This document shows positions 48,626-61,200 of a stretch of DNA of 64,000 bases, piece after piece; positions within the stretch are counted from its first letter, which is position 1; the number at the start of each line of letters is the position of its first letter. The translations under genes and the position numbers were made by a program. The notes beneath the pieces were generated by a model, which saw only the letters and a list, made by a program, of their open reading frames with translations, was not told the DNA's origin and ran no database searches. Where the stretch lies: the NCBI RefSeq assembly GCF_022458985.1, contig NC_061779.1, forward strand, positions 11,234,501 through 11,298,500, given 5' to 3'. The stretch is from Mugil cephalus (lineage: Eukaryota; Chordata; Actinopteri; Mugiliformes; Mugilidae).

Positions 48626-49108
48626 TTAAATAAAATTATAACAGGATCCAGATTCATTTGCATTTCCAGACTTTTGAAAGTTGAGTAGATGTGTTTTAAC
48701 AAAATGTCGCCCCTGACGATACCTAAAAATCTGTCCTTGGAATTCCTTAATTCTCCCTGTAATTACTGAAATGACACAAAAGTGGCCTGAAAGTAAAGAT
48801 CTCCCATCCTGCACAGCCCCATTTCCCTCCATCAATGGACACCTCCATCTGTAAGGGAATGCTAGATTGGCCGTTAAAGGCAGTGTACATGATAAAGATC
48901 TAAGCTTGAGCTGTTTGGAGATCTGTCGCCAAATTAAGATGGTATTTTGTATGAGTGAGTTGTGATTATAACGTGTTTTGTAAGACATCAATACAGCCCC
49001 AATATCTGGCAAAGCCAATCCTCCTTTTTCCTTTCTTTCTTTGCATAGGTGACCTTTTGTAATCCTATGAGATTTAATATTCCTTATACAAGTGAGAATA
49101 GAATCCAA
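48626..49108 (-). mobile_element. L1/Tx1-type LINE ORF2 C-terminal remnant
   Basis: The frame contains KGGLALPDIGAVLMSYKTRY and WRQISKQL, matching the conserved 'KGGLALPDL...YY' block near the C-terminus of L1/Tx1 ORF2 proteins. It is frame-broken at both ends. Same strand and order as the pieces at 50695-51326 and 53497-53847. Confidence 0.65.
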
Positions 49109-49149
49109 AAAATGTTTTTAGACAGTCTTCAACAAAAAGGAGTGGGTTG

Positions 49150-50440
49150 TTAACAGTGGCATGTGTCTGTTTCTGTTTGTCCATGGCGGTTACTGCAGAG
49201 GTAATGAAAGATTTTTTTAGAGATGTTTTTACGGGTCAATGGAACCTTATATTTGCTTGATAGCAGCACCTGAAAGCAGTGTTGGAGGGGATGAGAAGGT
49301 TCTTTTGTGATCAGTATGGCTTTCCTCGTCAGAGACTGGCTGTAGTGCTCCAATGATTTTGTTGGCCTGTTTAACTGTGTGGGTGAGTTTTGCTTTGTGT
49401 CTACACGAGGGAAGGCTGTACCTGGAAGAGATATTGAAGGTGTGTATGGATTCAATAAGAGACAGATTTTATAACATGGATGCTGACCCTGAAGGTCCTT
49501 AGTTTCCTCGGCATGTGGAGGCACTGTTGAGGTTTTTTTTTTTTTTTTGACCATGGTGTCTGCATGCTGGGAAAAGGAGAGACAGTTGTCCAGGTCAGTT
49601 CCAAGGTACTTGAAGGAGTCAACCTGCTCCACAAGCTGACCCTGGATGCTGAGTATTTTAAAAATGGGGGTTGCTGACTCTATTCCCCTCTGTCCCTACA
49701 ACACAGCTCTTTTTGTAGACATTTAACTCAAGAGAGAGCTGGTTAAATGTCTGGGCCAGGTGTTTGACTGCCTGCTCATTACTTGCAGTGGTGAGCAACC
49801 AGGAACATGTCGTCCGCATACTCACTGTCACAGGTGATGTTTTTGGTGTAAACAGAAAAGAGAACAGGAGATATAACACAACCTTGGGGGTACACCTGTG
49901 TTTAAAATCAGTTTCTTTGTTTTACAATCATTAAAAAGCACCTGTTGTGGCCTGTCGTTTAAAAAGTTACTGCTCCATAAAACCAGTGTGGGATGAACTA
50001 TGTGCACAGTGTTAATAGCAGAGGTGAAGTCAACAAATAGGATCCTGGTCTGAGGGTGTGGAGAGTCCAGGTGCTTAGTGACGGTCTGTAACAAAGACAG
50101 ACTTGAATCTTCCACACCTTGCTTTGCCTTGTAAGCAAACTGATAAGGATCCATTTTGTGTGACATCATTTTGGCCAGGACGTCACACAGGACCTTCTCC
50201 GTGCTTTTGCACAGCACAAAAGTCAGGGCGACTAGTATGTGGATCCTTCAACTCCTTAGCACATATCAAGTATGTTCTGTTTTCTGGGGTTGTGATATAC
50301 TGCTCTACGTTTGGCAGATGTGTGACAATGTCACACTGGTTGAAGTCCCCCAGTAAGAACACTGGCTGTGCCCCAGTTTGGTTGGCTGCTCTGTTGTAGT
50401 AGATGTTCAGCTGCAATGTTAAAATCAGGGCCTGGTACAT
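49150..50440 (-). mobile_element. CR1/L2/Rex-clade LINE fragment inserted in the L1-type element
   Basis: Pieces in order on the minus strand: endonuclease C-terminus (VFLLGDFNQCD, 50183-50440); reverse transcriptase (MDPYQFAYKAKQGVEDS, ILFVDFTSAINT, NTGVPP, 49828-50217); then KYLGTDLDNCLSF (49452-49632). It is interrupted by frameshifts. The FVDFSSAFNT-type palm motif places it among CR1/L2/Rex elements, not L1. Confidence 0.65.
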
Positions 50441-50694
50441 ATTCTAAGATGACAGAATTATCGTGGTAAATAGCCTAAAAGACTAGTCTAAAAGACACAG
50501 TCATCAGTTCATAGTGTTTGCAGCATTCAGTCTCCCTCGCTGTGACATATGTTGTACATCTCTTGCTGCCGGCCATGCAGAGCCTGACCCAAGCAACTTC
50601 TGGGTATTTGCCGTGTTGAACGTAGAAATCCCCTCCATCTTGTTCTGCAATCACCTTATGTTTGACAGGGTGATCGCAGGTAAAGATGGCCTCC

Positions 50695-51326
50695 TCAGCA
50701 TGTTGCGTAACCCCCCTGACATTTTATCTGATGTAAATTCAGTGTCAATGACCATGAATTTGTGACTGTGGGGACTTCCAGGGCCAACGCAAACAGTGGT
50801 TTTAGCAGGCTCAGCTGTCGAGTACCTCTGTATAGTTTAAATGCATCTGAAGTGTTTTGGTTGGTAAAGATTATGGCATTAGGGTTGGAATACAATAGTT
50901 TAATCCAAAAAATAAGTCCAGCTGCAACACCAAATTTCTCCAAAGGCCACAAAGGCCTGTTCTGCATCTAACCTCAGAATGAATAAATCCTCCTCCCTAA
51001 AATGCTTGGGAGAGCAAATGATATTTAAGAGACATCTGAAATTATGAAACAGTTGCCTGTTGGGGATAAACACTGTTTGATCAGTGTACCAGTTTTGCTT
51101 TGTCTGGGCCTAGTCTTCTTGCTAGGGGTTAGGCTAATATCTTGAGGTCAGTATTTAGTAAATAAATCGTTCTATGTGACCTGACCTGTTTGAGATCTTT
51201 TCCTTTCTTAGGAATAAGAGTGATTACTGCTTCATTAAGAGACAAAGGGAATATGTCAGCTTTGAGGGCCATGTTGTACATTTTCAGAAGATATGGAGCT
51301 AAGTTGGTCTGGACTGTTGGTCCCAT
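50695..51326 (-). mobile_element. L1/Tx1-type LINE ORF2 reverse-transcriptase remnant
   Basis: Two broken frames carry LLKMYNMALK...LNEAVITLIPKKGKDL...YLLNTDLKILA (RT fingers) and FWIKLLYSNPNAIIFTNQ...FKLYRGTRQLSLLKPLFALAL (palm). The wording is typical of L1/Tx1. The catalytic F/YADD block is not seen. Confidence 0.7.
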
Positions 51327-51355
51327 TTGGTCCTAGGCATTTACTCTTCTTTAAA

Positions 51356-51450
51356 GCAGGGTTCATCAACATTTTTCAGGCCAAGAACCCCCAAACAGAT
51401 GGAGAGATTAAGTAGGGACCCCCTACCTACTATATGTGTTCTACATTAAA
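51356..51450 (+). mobile_element. Possible hAT-like repeat end
   Basis: CAGGGTTCATCAACATTTTT followed by CAGGCCAAGAACCCCC resembles the start of the 'CAGTGGTTCTCAA...GGACCCCC' class of hAT-derived repeats. The far end was not found, so the length is unknown. Confidence 0.35.
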
Positions 51451-53496
51451 CTCGGCCTAGTGCTATTGATAAATATACATTATTATTAATATTATTAATA
51501 TACATGTGCAACACTAAGGTGGCTGCGCAATATTCTTGACATAAACATACCTCACTGGTGTATATATAAATAACTGGCAGTGGTAGACACTAGGGGGTGG
51601 TAGTTTCACACCAGAACAGGGGATGTGGAAGAAGAAGAGTCTGGGTTGTAAAATAGGAAGTGTTTTGTCTGGTAGTTTTTGTATGTTGGAAGTCCCAAGT
51701 AAAGAAAAGTTTGCACTTATCCGATCCTGTCTCCTCGTGTTCCTTTCCAATTCCAAACTAGTGACCCTTACATTGAAACATGGATATTGGGAATGCCACG
51801 GACAGACCACAGCCGAGGAGCTTGGCTGCTGTGTCAGTTCCGTCTTTTCCCTAGCGGTTTATGCGGCAAGTGTGTTTGCACTGGTTCCTGCGCATTACTG
51901 TCTGCCACAGTCATACATCCTGAAGGATCTGTTTTCTCTCTGCTCTGGCCTCCTTACGACGGGCCCTTTGGCGTACTGGAGGCAGAACCCAAGACCTTCA
52001 TTGTGGACAATGTTATAATATTCAAATACATTTTGAACTGCAGACATAAGTTTCCCATTAAGCAAGAAATAATCATTTTTTTTTATAGTCATTATGCACC
52101 TGAAAATGAAACGAATACTCTGTTCCTGTTGGGTTCAGAATTCTCCATACATCAAACACATTTGTATTTTTTATGTACGAGTTCAAGAAATTAGCTGCAT
52201 TAGATGATCTAAGTGCGATTCTAATGCCAAATTAAAGTTTCTTTCAATTATTGTGACTTCTTTATCTGAAATAGCAGAAGGGAATGTTTTTTCATACGAC
52301 TATAACCACCCCTACAGCTGTGATAAACCTGAATAATCCACTTAGCTGAAATTTTCTGGGGAGCTCTGTCAAGTGAGTTTCCTGTAAAAAGATTAGATCT
52401 GCCTAAGCTAGGAGAGTACCTCGCCTCGTTTTACACGCTCATTAATGCCATTAACAAAAAGTTTAGTTCCTTCTTGAAACTGCATGTTCTGGTATCTTAT
52501 CTTTTGTCATTATCATAACCGATCACATTTCTGAAATTTCCCGTGTGGCAACAGTGTTCGTGCGTTGTGTTATTTATTGTTGATTATTCCTTGCAAGAGA
52601 GTCTACAGTCGGTTATCTCAACCTCTACGACCTGCTCTCTGAAGCTAAAACAAAAAATTGCAAATTAGCTCACCACGTGCAAATTATGCGACCAACAACA
52701 AGTAAAAATATCGTCACTCCCACAATTGAGGTGCTCAACTGACGTTTGAGCTAAAACATTATGAAAACATAGGAACAACAACAACAAACAAATTAATATT
52801 AAGATGAATAATCCAAAATAATTACGGAGCTAACACCGTGTAAACTCACCAGACACAGCGGAACATAACTGTCACTATCTCCCCGGGGGTCACGACCCTA
52901 GTCAGCAGGGGTGTTGCGTTCATTGACAATTAAAAAATAAAATAAAACAGTACTTAATAAAATAAACAGTGTGAGAGGTGCTAAGTGGAATCACAAACGC
53001 TAATAACTTCATTACATCTGTATATCGGTATTTGTCTTATAATAGTGCAGTCTGGGCAGAAACTTCCCGTTTCCCCTATAGAACCTCACAGGAAAGACAT
53101 AAAAGTAAAAACATTCAAAGACACCTCAAGTCCTCTAAACCTATCACTGAACTAATTTTGATCCTAAGCATATTCTCTGCTCTCTGCCCAAATAAATTCG
53201 GCCAAAAACCAACAGTAAGCACAAATAATGTGTCTTAAGAAGTTCTCCAGTGGTTTGAATTTGTTAAAGTATAACATATGAATGTCCCCAGGGTTGTATA
53301 TTATGTAAAAATATCTATAAAGCTCAATATTTCAACAATTATTCAGAGTGAACTTTATGTTTAACAACGACCTTAAATAGATGCACAAAACCGGTTCTAT
53401 TTAAATTGTCATTTTCTGAACTACTTGTCCTCCATCATGTTTATGACAGCGGGACTCTAACACTGCTCTGCTCACTTCGGACTTCATTCTCGAGGT
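51451..53496. other. Unresolved repeat-rich stretch between LINE ORF2 and ORF1 remnants
   Basis: On the minus strand this is where the L1-type endonuclease would lie, but no clear domain is readable. Short frames on both strands (for example 51787-52194) have no recognised motif. Confidence 0.4.
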
Positions 53497-53847
53497 TTAG
53501 AATCCCATGGGTGACGTCACGATGCGTTTGTCCATAGTATATATACAGTTAATGTGTGGCACCCAGGTCTTTCGCGCAGCAGAATTTCTTGATTTCTTGA
53601 TAATGTCATCGAAAGCATGACAGTAGTTTATCTTTGCAACAATGTGACATGGGAGCTCATCGTTACCCGGGCTTATTCGTAGGGCTCTGTGAGCTCTGCC
53701 AATCAGTGGCAGCTCATCCAAGTTTGACACATCCTTCAGCAACTGGGCCACAAAGTCCCTTGTTTTATGACCAGCTTCTTTCCCTTCTGTAACTCTCACT
53801 AACCTTAAGTTCTGCCTCTTGGAGACATTTTTCTGATAAGGTTTCAA
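53497..53847 (-). mobile_element. L1/Tx1-type LINE ORF1 remnant
   Basis: A 116-residue frame with NLRLVRVTEGKEAGHKTRDF, LIGRAHRALRISPG and HIVAKINYCHAFDDIIKKSR. This matches the RRM/C-terminal part of L1-type ORF1 proteins ('LRL.GlpE...., ...ieRAHR...RP..iivrf..y..ke.il..aR'). It lies upstream of the ORF2 pieces, in the correct order for one element. Confidence 0.6.
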
Positions 53848-53899
53848 CTTCCTGGGAGAGTTTACTGACTTTGTCTTCTAGCTGCTGTATAGTATCATG

Positions 53900-55530
53900 T
53901 GCACCTCACCGTAGTATCATACGCCATGTCGACCAGAGTTTCCATGTGTGAGTTTACCTGAACTTTAAACTTTAAACCTTTTGAGCAGCATGGTTGTCTG
54001 AGTTCGGGACATCATTCAGGCCTTCTCCTTTGCCTGCGCTTGGCTTCCATTTAAGTTTTTCTTTTTATTTTTTATATAGATCATAATAGTTTTTTTTTTA
54101 ATCTTTTGTCAGTGAGATAAGAGAAAATTAAAGTTGGTTTTGTAAAAAAATTAAGTTGAAATTGGCAGAGCTACTAAAGGAGTCTGTCCTACATGGTCAT
54201 AGCTCCACAGCGTCCGGTATGCCATTAGATTTGTGGTAATATCACAAAAATTTATCAGAGAGATGACTATAAGCTCAAAGATAATTCTATAAATATATGT
54301 GGTAGTCAATTATATATAGTATATATGCTTTAGACCAAAGACCTTTATCTGCTTATCATCACTTTATTTGCCCATGAAAGAACAATTAAAACAATGTAAG
54401 GAAAAAACATGCAACTATTAAAAGCTGCCTTGTTGATAACAAGAAAAATGAATATTGTGATAGGCAATAATATAACACATATATAACACATTATAGAAAC
54501 TTGCCAAGCACCAATAAAATAAAAATAAAAAACTTAAAGAAAGAAATTTATAACAACTAAGGCCTATACAAATAAAACACAGCATTTACTAGGAGCCAGT
54601 TCACAGATAAAGTCTCAGACTTTACATGACTGGTCAGCTCCATGGTAACTAGATTACATGTTCCTATACAAAATCATTTCATCAGATGTGGAATAGAAAA
54701 ATGCCCACCGCCGTTAATTAGCTCCCAGGTATTTTGACTTGTTTTTCAGAGATTATCAAGAATCGTTTTTGCCTCAGCTCTTTTATTTATACAGGCTATC
54801 AGCAGCCCTCCCCTGTACGTTTTGTGCCTGGAACAAAACCAGTTTAGCCGTTATATCAGCTTTTATCACAGGCAGCTTTTAAATACACGGTCACTGTCTA
54901 TACTCAAACTTAGTCATTTAACTGTAGTAATGTGGTAATTATCCTTTACATGACGACTACTTTATACCACTACAATAATATTCTCTTCCCCATGTGGTCT
55001 ATATTCAGTATATCTTGTACGAAGCACTTTTTTACTTAAAGCAAATCTGTGAGATGATCCTCTAAAAAAAACATTTAGTTGGGAACGTTTAATACTACAT
55101 TTTAATTACATTTATCAGTGGATTCAGAGAAAACCCTACGGATATACTCCTAATTATTTGGTTTGAGAACATTTTTGTCCTAAAAGAAGTTAAGAGAGGC
55201 CAAATGAAGTTCAAAGAAAAATGTCAAACCTAATCATATTTGACTCTTAATGCATTAATGAAACCAGTTGTCCCATCCCAAAGTTGTACCTTTAGTTCTC
55301 CCTGAATCAGGGTAACAGAGTTTCTGTGCGTGTGAATAAAGAAATGTGTGTTTTTGACTATAGGGGAAGATCTTGATCCTGATCTAATGGTCTCTGTGCC
55401 CCGAGGGTCAGATTAACCGGTGAGCTGACCCTGCACATGAGCAATGGTCAGCCCTCAATCCTCAAAATAGTACATGGTTAATATTTATACCATGGTCCGG
55501 GTGAATCCTCGATTCTGATTGGCTGCGGGG
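53900..55530. other. AT-rich intergenic stretch
   Basis: No coding or structured feature is recognised. The sequence is AT-rich with short homopolymers. Confidence 0.5.
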
Positions 55531-55549
55531 TGTACATTAAAAGGGGATA

Positions 55550-55927
55550 GTGGACACCCATAAAGACGTTCCGGTCAAATTGCCTGATGACAGTTCTGTA
55601 TCAATGCGCTGGCTCAAACGCTCTGGTAACCGTGGCAACAGAAACACAGACAGACACAGACTCTGTCCAGTCACCAAGGAAGGAGGAAAATACAGTGTTG
55701 TCACTTTTAGGAGTCTGAGAGTCGGCATGAATCGCCACTTAAGAGGCGTAAACATCATTAGCGACACGGTGTTCAAGACAAGTAATGCTGTTTTCAAGGC
55801 GATGCCGAAGCGCTACGGGAAGAGTGGGACAGACATCAGCTTCCACCACCGCAATAAAAACGATTTAGGAAATTATCTGTGGACTCTGTGGAAATTTCGC
55901 ATGATCCTCTGGACACACACGCGGTAA
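55550..55927 (+). mobile_element. Crypton-like (DUF3504 / KIAA1958-type) recombinase core-binding fragment
   Basis: An open frame of 125 residues contains YSVVTFRSLRVGMNRHLRG, then IISDTVFKTSNAVFKAMPKR and a HH...DL..YLWTLW ending. This follows the pattern of the N-terminal part of Crypton-derived tyrosine recombinases (Y...TL.sIR..inRhL......I..D..Fk.sN.vfka..K.....G.....HH..I...DL.kL). The catalytic Arg-His-Arg-Tyr half is missing. Assignment is by recollection of the pattern. Confidence 0.5.
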
Positions 55928-56074
55928 TAAGCCTTCTGAAATGGTACTTTGTATCACGTAATGTGACGTTAAATAGTCTTCTTGTGAAAAACTTTAATTT
56001 TAACTTCAATACTGTATTAATAATTGACCTAATAATTAAACGGTATTAAAAATTGGCCTAATATTTATTTATTT

Positions 56075-56094
56075 CTAACCCTAACCCTAACCCC
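56075..56094. repeat. Short interstitial telomere-like repeat
   Basis: Three CTAACC units occur in a row in otherwise AT-rich DNA, equal to vertebrate TTAGGG on the minus strand. Confidence 0.8.
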
Positions 56095-58030
56095 AATATG
56101 TGGAGGTGTTTTATGTGTGTTCTTAGAAGGTTACCAGGTATTTAATATTCGTCTGTTTGTTTTTACTTTGCATAACTAGGTTAACTTTTGGATCACTGGT
56201 GACTCTGAAGGATGATTTATGTTAAAAGTAACGCATGCTTCCGCTTTGTCATGTTTACCTTATTGAAGATAAGCCTTACTGTGACCGTTCTGTTTTGCAT
56301 CTGTGTTATTTGTATTTGTTGTAGTGTGATTATTTATTCTGAAATGAATAAACACACATGTTGAAAAAAAAATGCACTTAATCTCTCTTCCTGACCGTTA
56401 TATTATTGAATTTATGTTAAAACCTCAGAAAGACGGTAAGTATTCAACTGTATGGTCATTTTGGAGAAAGCAGCTTGTGGAGCTGTTTTAGTGTAATAAA
56501 CTATACAGCATAAGGTACAGTATAAACACATTTGTGTGGTTTATCCTAACCCACTGACTAAAACAGGGTGGCCAAACATGTGTCAGAACAACACAATATA
56601 ATTCAATAGCACTACAAGCCACAGCCTCCAAAATGAAAACACAGCTGAATCAACAGTTCTTGTTAAATAAATGTGTAATATAATAACTTTAAAAGTGTTA
56701 ATTACACCAACTAACTCTAACTACGTACGAATAGCAACTTTATGAGCACTCTGTATACCCATTAGGAACAGGACGGACAGGATTAAGGAATAATCTCTAT
56801 CCAGTCTTGTTTACACATTATCAAGCTTTCCTTTAACATGCATCAGCTAGGGTATACCCTGTACTCCCAATTGTGTCATGATCACATGCTGTATGCTTTA
56901 GTCCGATTCATCTATCATCTCGTCCCTCCTCTTCTCTTGTTTGTGACCTTTTCTGTCTCTAACCTGCCAGGTAGAGTCCCTTCATATGAGTTGAGCTGCT
57001 CTTCTTGGTGATTACTGTGAGGGCTTCAGACTCTGGGTTTTGCAAAGTGTTTATTGACACTACATAAATAACAAAAATTAAATTGATAAGATTTAGTGCA
57101 CACCTGTTATATTGCAATGCAGGCATTTCATTGGTGCACTTAATGTACTTGCAACACCAGTGTGAGTTAGCCTAGCCTACCCACATTCAACCTTTGGCAC
57201 ACATCTTTGCATCCTTTGGTGCTGCTAACCATTTAAATCTTTACAATCACCATAAGTCGTACTCTGTTAGTCTGCTTATTAGTCGGTTCTGCTCTCTGTG
57301 TTTTCTGTAATGTCTTTTTTCAAACCCTTCTGCCTGTAATATGTTGCAAAATCATCTAAAACTTGAGGAGTGGGTCTCATTTGATGTTTTTAAATCCATG
57401 TTGAAGGTCTTAGAGATTTCCTTTTAGCATAATCATCGACTTGCAAATTGTATTCCTGCTGTAAGTATGTCACCTGGTACGTGTTCATCTTGTTTCTCTG
57501 TCAGTAAGCCTGTCGTGGCCAGGTGTCTCTTGAAAATTAGGTTATTAATCTCACTGGGACTACTTTACTGGTTAAATAAAGGCTAAATACATTTGAAAAA
57601 ATATATATATATTATAAGTGTTTTGTCTCCCAAATGTTTTCCCAAATGTACTGTCTGTATTGTATTGTTTGTCTTTGCACTGTTGACACTGTTTGTCTAA
57701 ACCGTCTGCTCCATTTGCACTATTTTGTATCGTAAACTTACAGATGTGCACCTCATACTCTATGCTATATACGCTATATATGGTTGGAATGACAATACAA
57801 ACCCCTTTGACCTTTAACCTTTGAAAAAAAAAGCAATTGGATTATCGGAGGCTCATTTCAATTGAGTAGCTCAGCTCAAAATCAACAAAATTTATTAATT
57901 AAATTTTATTTTTAATTTTTTTTAATTTATTAATTTCAGCCATTATTAATACACCGCACACAACATTAATATGTCTAAAAGGGTCAATGAATATTTTAAT
58001 TTTAGCAGCAGAAGCGTGTTTACGCCGTGC
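56095..58030. other. Intergenic region before cax1
   Basis: No gene recognised. It holds fish interspersed-repeat pieces near 56965-57080 and a LINE-tail-like TTTACTGGTTAAATAAAGGC at about 57563-57585, plus AT-rich DNA. Confidence 0.5.
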
Positions 58031-58071
58031 TTTATGTGGCGGTCCCCTTTAAGTAGCTCCACTGCGCTTTG

Positions 58072-58092
58072 CCTACATTTCCCACAATTCCG
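58072..58092. promoter_or_regulatory. ZNF143/THAP11-type motif in cax1 promoter
   Basis: CCTACATTTCCCACAATTCC fits the ACTACAnnTCCCAnnATnCC pattern bound by ZNF143/THAP11 with two or three mismatches. It is about 125 bp before the cax1 ATG in a CpG-richer stretch (58030-58290). Confidence 0.4.
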
Positions 58093-58215
58093 AGCGGCCT
58101 AATACTCCGTGAATCAGTGCGTAGCAGCGCGAGAGCGGCGTCCCGGCCGAGAGATGAACGGCTCACACTGGAGCGACTTGTGAAGGTGTTTTGTTTATTT
58201 ATTTCACCGGTGGAG

Positions 58216-61200
58216 ATGTCTCTGTCGTCCGTACACAGCTCGGACACGACGAGCCGGAGGAGGAGGCAGGATGAACACACGCAGGGTGAGCGGCTCCGGC
58301 TCTTTTTTTTTTTTATGTCTATCTGGTGTTATTGACTAAGAAAAAAAAAACTTTATTCGTATCAGCTGACTGTGGTATTAACAGCGACGTAAATACAGGC
58401 TCCATTTTAAACCTGTCTTCGTGCTGCGTTGTTTAATTTGTAGTAGTCTACTATACTACAGGAGGAGACAATGCAGCTCGTTGTGGACACAGTTATTGCG
58501 CGCTTTATTGGACAGTCACGCTGTATTAATTAAGTGATGGCCCCTCAATGTGTGTGTCTTCACTCTAGATGTGTGTGTCCACAAAAAACCTTTATTAAAT
58601 AACATTTGCTTCTGTGAGACACCAGGTGGTCGTCCAAATTGTGCTGTTAATTTTAATTAATAAATCCTAGTATATCTTCAAAATGACCTGACCTGACAGT
58701 TAATCTAGTGACAAGCCTGAATTTCAGAATAAAGTCTCACAAATTATTATAAGTATAAGATCTCCATCACTTATAGCCTGCAAAACATCTGCATATTAAA
58801 CTCCACACCTTCTTAAAGTTTGTGTGTCAATATCAACACTGTGATTTAACGTGCATGTTTTTTTTGTTTCTATTAGAGTGACAGAAACAAAAGAAAACGT
58901 CTGTATCTTATGAGAGACCCGTGCCTCATAATCTCCTCTGAGAGACGAGTTCTCTTCTACACTATCGAAAAAAAAACTATTAGTCAAGGAAGTCAAGTTG
59001 AAAAAGAGGAAACAAAAGAAGACTCTTGTTTAAAAGTGTTTAGGCTGCTTTGAATTGTTGAAAAGGGGAACCCACCCTACCTTGTTTTACGATGCCTTAT
59101 ATTGTGCCGATTTTTTAATGAATGAATGAATGACTGTGGCGCGTTTTTTAACCTTTAACTTAATTGCAGTCATGCCTCTGGTTTCCCTGCAGAACAAATC
59201 CAGCTGTTGTCCGTCTGTAATCAGGTTAAGCACAGAAACATGTTATGCCCCTGAGGCCAGCTTTGTTTCATCTGCGTACTGTAAGACCTCACTCAATGAA
59301 TTAATGCTGTGCTACATTAAGGAATAGGTGCACTAATTCTGTGTGGACATTGTGGCTAATCTAATGGTAATGTGTATTTAGGCCCGCTATTGTTTGAGAG
59401 TCACGCTCTGCATGTGATGGTTTTGTTTCCGAAGTCTCAGAGGATGTGAATCTTAGCACGTGATGTGTTTTGGGTTCTTTTAAAAGGTCTTTATCTCTTG
59501 ACCGTGGAGAAAGTCTGGGTGGTATGTCGGAGCATGACTGTTCCCTGTAAACGAAGGCCTACAGGCACAAAGCAGCTGCTGTTTCAAGACAAAGACAGTT
59601 TGTCACTTCTTCCCTTTAAGTGTGCACATAGTATTAGCATATGAAAAATCAATCAAAGACAAAACAGATGAATAACAGGTCTAGGTACGATTTAATGAAA
59701 GTTTTTGTAAAGTCTTTTCTCTACCAAAACAAATTTTATTATTACACATTAGTTTCCCCTAGCGGACAGTGTTGATTATGTACTGTCCAGTAATTTGTTT
59801 CCTGTTTTGTTGCAGATTCTGCATGCGAGCTTGATCCCCAGTCAGGTTGCAATCGTGAACAGTTCGTTGACCGACTGTGCGGCACCCAGCAACTTAACGC
59901 AGCGCACGTCCCCGCTCCGTCTTCATATCACTGCTTATGTCCTGCAACGAAATGCCTGTCTGCACACACGTGTGAGTACAACATGAGCGCATTTATTAAC
60001 AACGTTTGTCGACACTCAGTGCTCACCTTGTTTGCTCGTCGTTTCAGGCCCGAGCCATCATGCCTGTGAGGACAGCTGGGAGGAGATCCAAACCAAGAGG
60101 ACGATCAGAGCAGAGAACGAAGTGGAAGCAAACAAGCTGGTCAACAACTATCGGGTGAGAAATCTGAGGTTTCCGCCGCCACTGAAAGTGGATTCAAGAC
60201 GTTGTCACACCCGTAAAATTGTGTGTGTTTCAGTTTGGTTTTAGAAAATGGAAGAGTCACGTGACCGAGCGGCCGCTGGAAGACAGATCAGACGTTGTGA
60301 AAGAGCTCTACTCTGAACTGAACGTCATTAAACCACACTCGGGTCCAGGTACAGATTACTGCGCCTGTAATGACGGATGATTTCAGTTTATTACATCTCG
60401 AGCCTTATTCGTAGACGTTGTATTTTGTCATGGGTTGCTGTGCAAACAGAAATTATTGCTGAGGAACATAAAACATACACCAGCTACAGTGACATGGAGA
60501 TTGTGACAATGGTCCAAGGACACGAAGGGCCCAAATGCAGGACACATGAGGAGCGAAAGCAGTTTAATAGAACAGACAAGAACAAAAGGCTCTGTAGAGT
60601 GAAGCAGGCCTAACAAAAAAAAGTAATCCCGCTAGAAGACAGTGTAAATCCAACAGAGAAAACGTAATCCAAAAGGAATCTGAGTGACGAAGGACAGTGG
60701 GAGAGCCAGCACTGAACAGTATATGTGTACACAGAAAACTAGTGGGAAAACAAGACACAGGTGAGACCGCTAAGGCAGAAGTAAACAGTCACTAACAGAA
60801 AGACTCAGGATCTTGGAAAGAATGTTTTAGATTAAGACTGTAACTAAGGAAAACACAAAATAAGCAGAAACTTTCAAAATAAAACCGGGAGGATATAGAT
60901 GAAAATCCAAATAGAACAAGAGTCAGTCTGTCACAGTTTGGGTGTTAATTCTTATTTCTTTTCACTCCTAAATAAGAATTAGTTCAAAATCCTTCTGATT
61001 GTCTAAACACATAAGTTTGATAACCCACTTCATCATCTCAGGCTATTAACCCAGTGAGCACACTGTTATTATTACACAGTACAACAATGAAATATGGATA
61101 GAAATGAGTCAGCCTTTGACTAATGTCTTTTTCTGTTTTGTCCTTCTGGTGTCAGGTCAACTCATCACTTGTGGAAATATAGCGTATGTGTTCCTCTTTG

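Noticed and set aside
51623-52194. Overlapping frames up to 135 codons
   Set aside because: No recognised motif, no splice context and transposon-rich surroundings, so not supported as a gene.
49150-53847. Possibility that the LINE frames are an active element
   Set aside because: Frames are broken many times, the catalytic YADD block is not visible, and the pieces are interrupted by another element.
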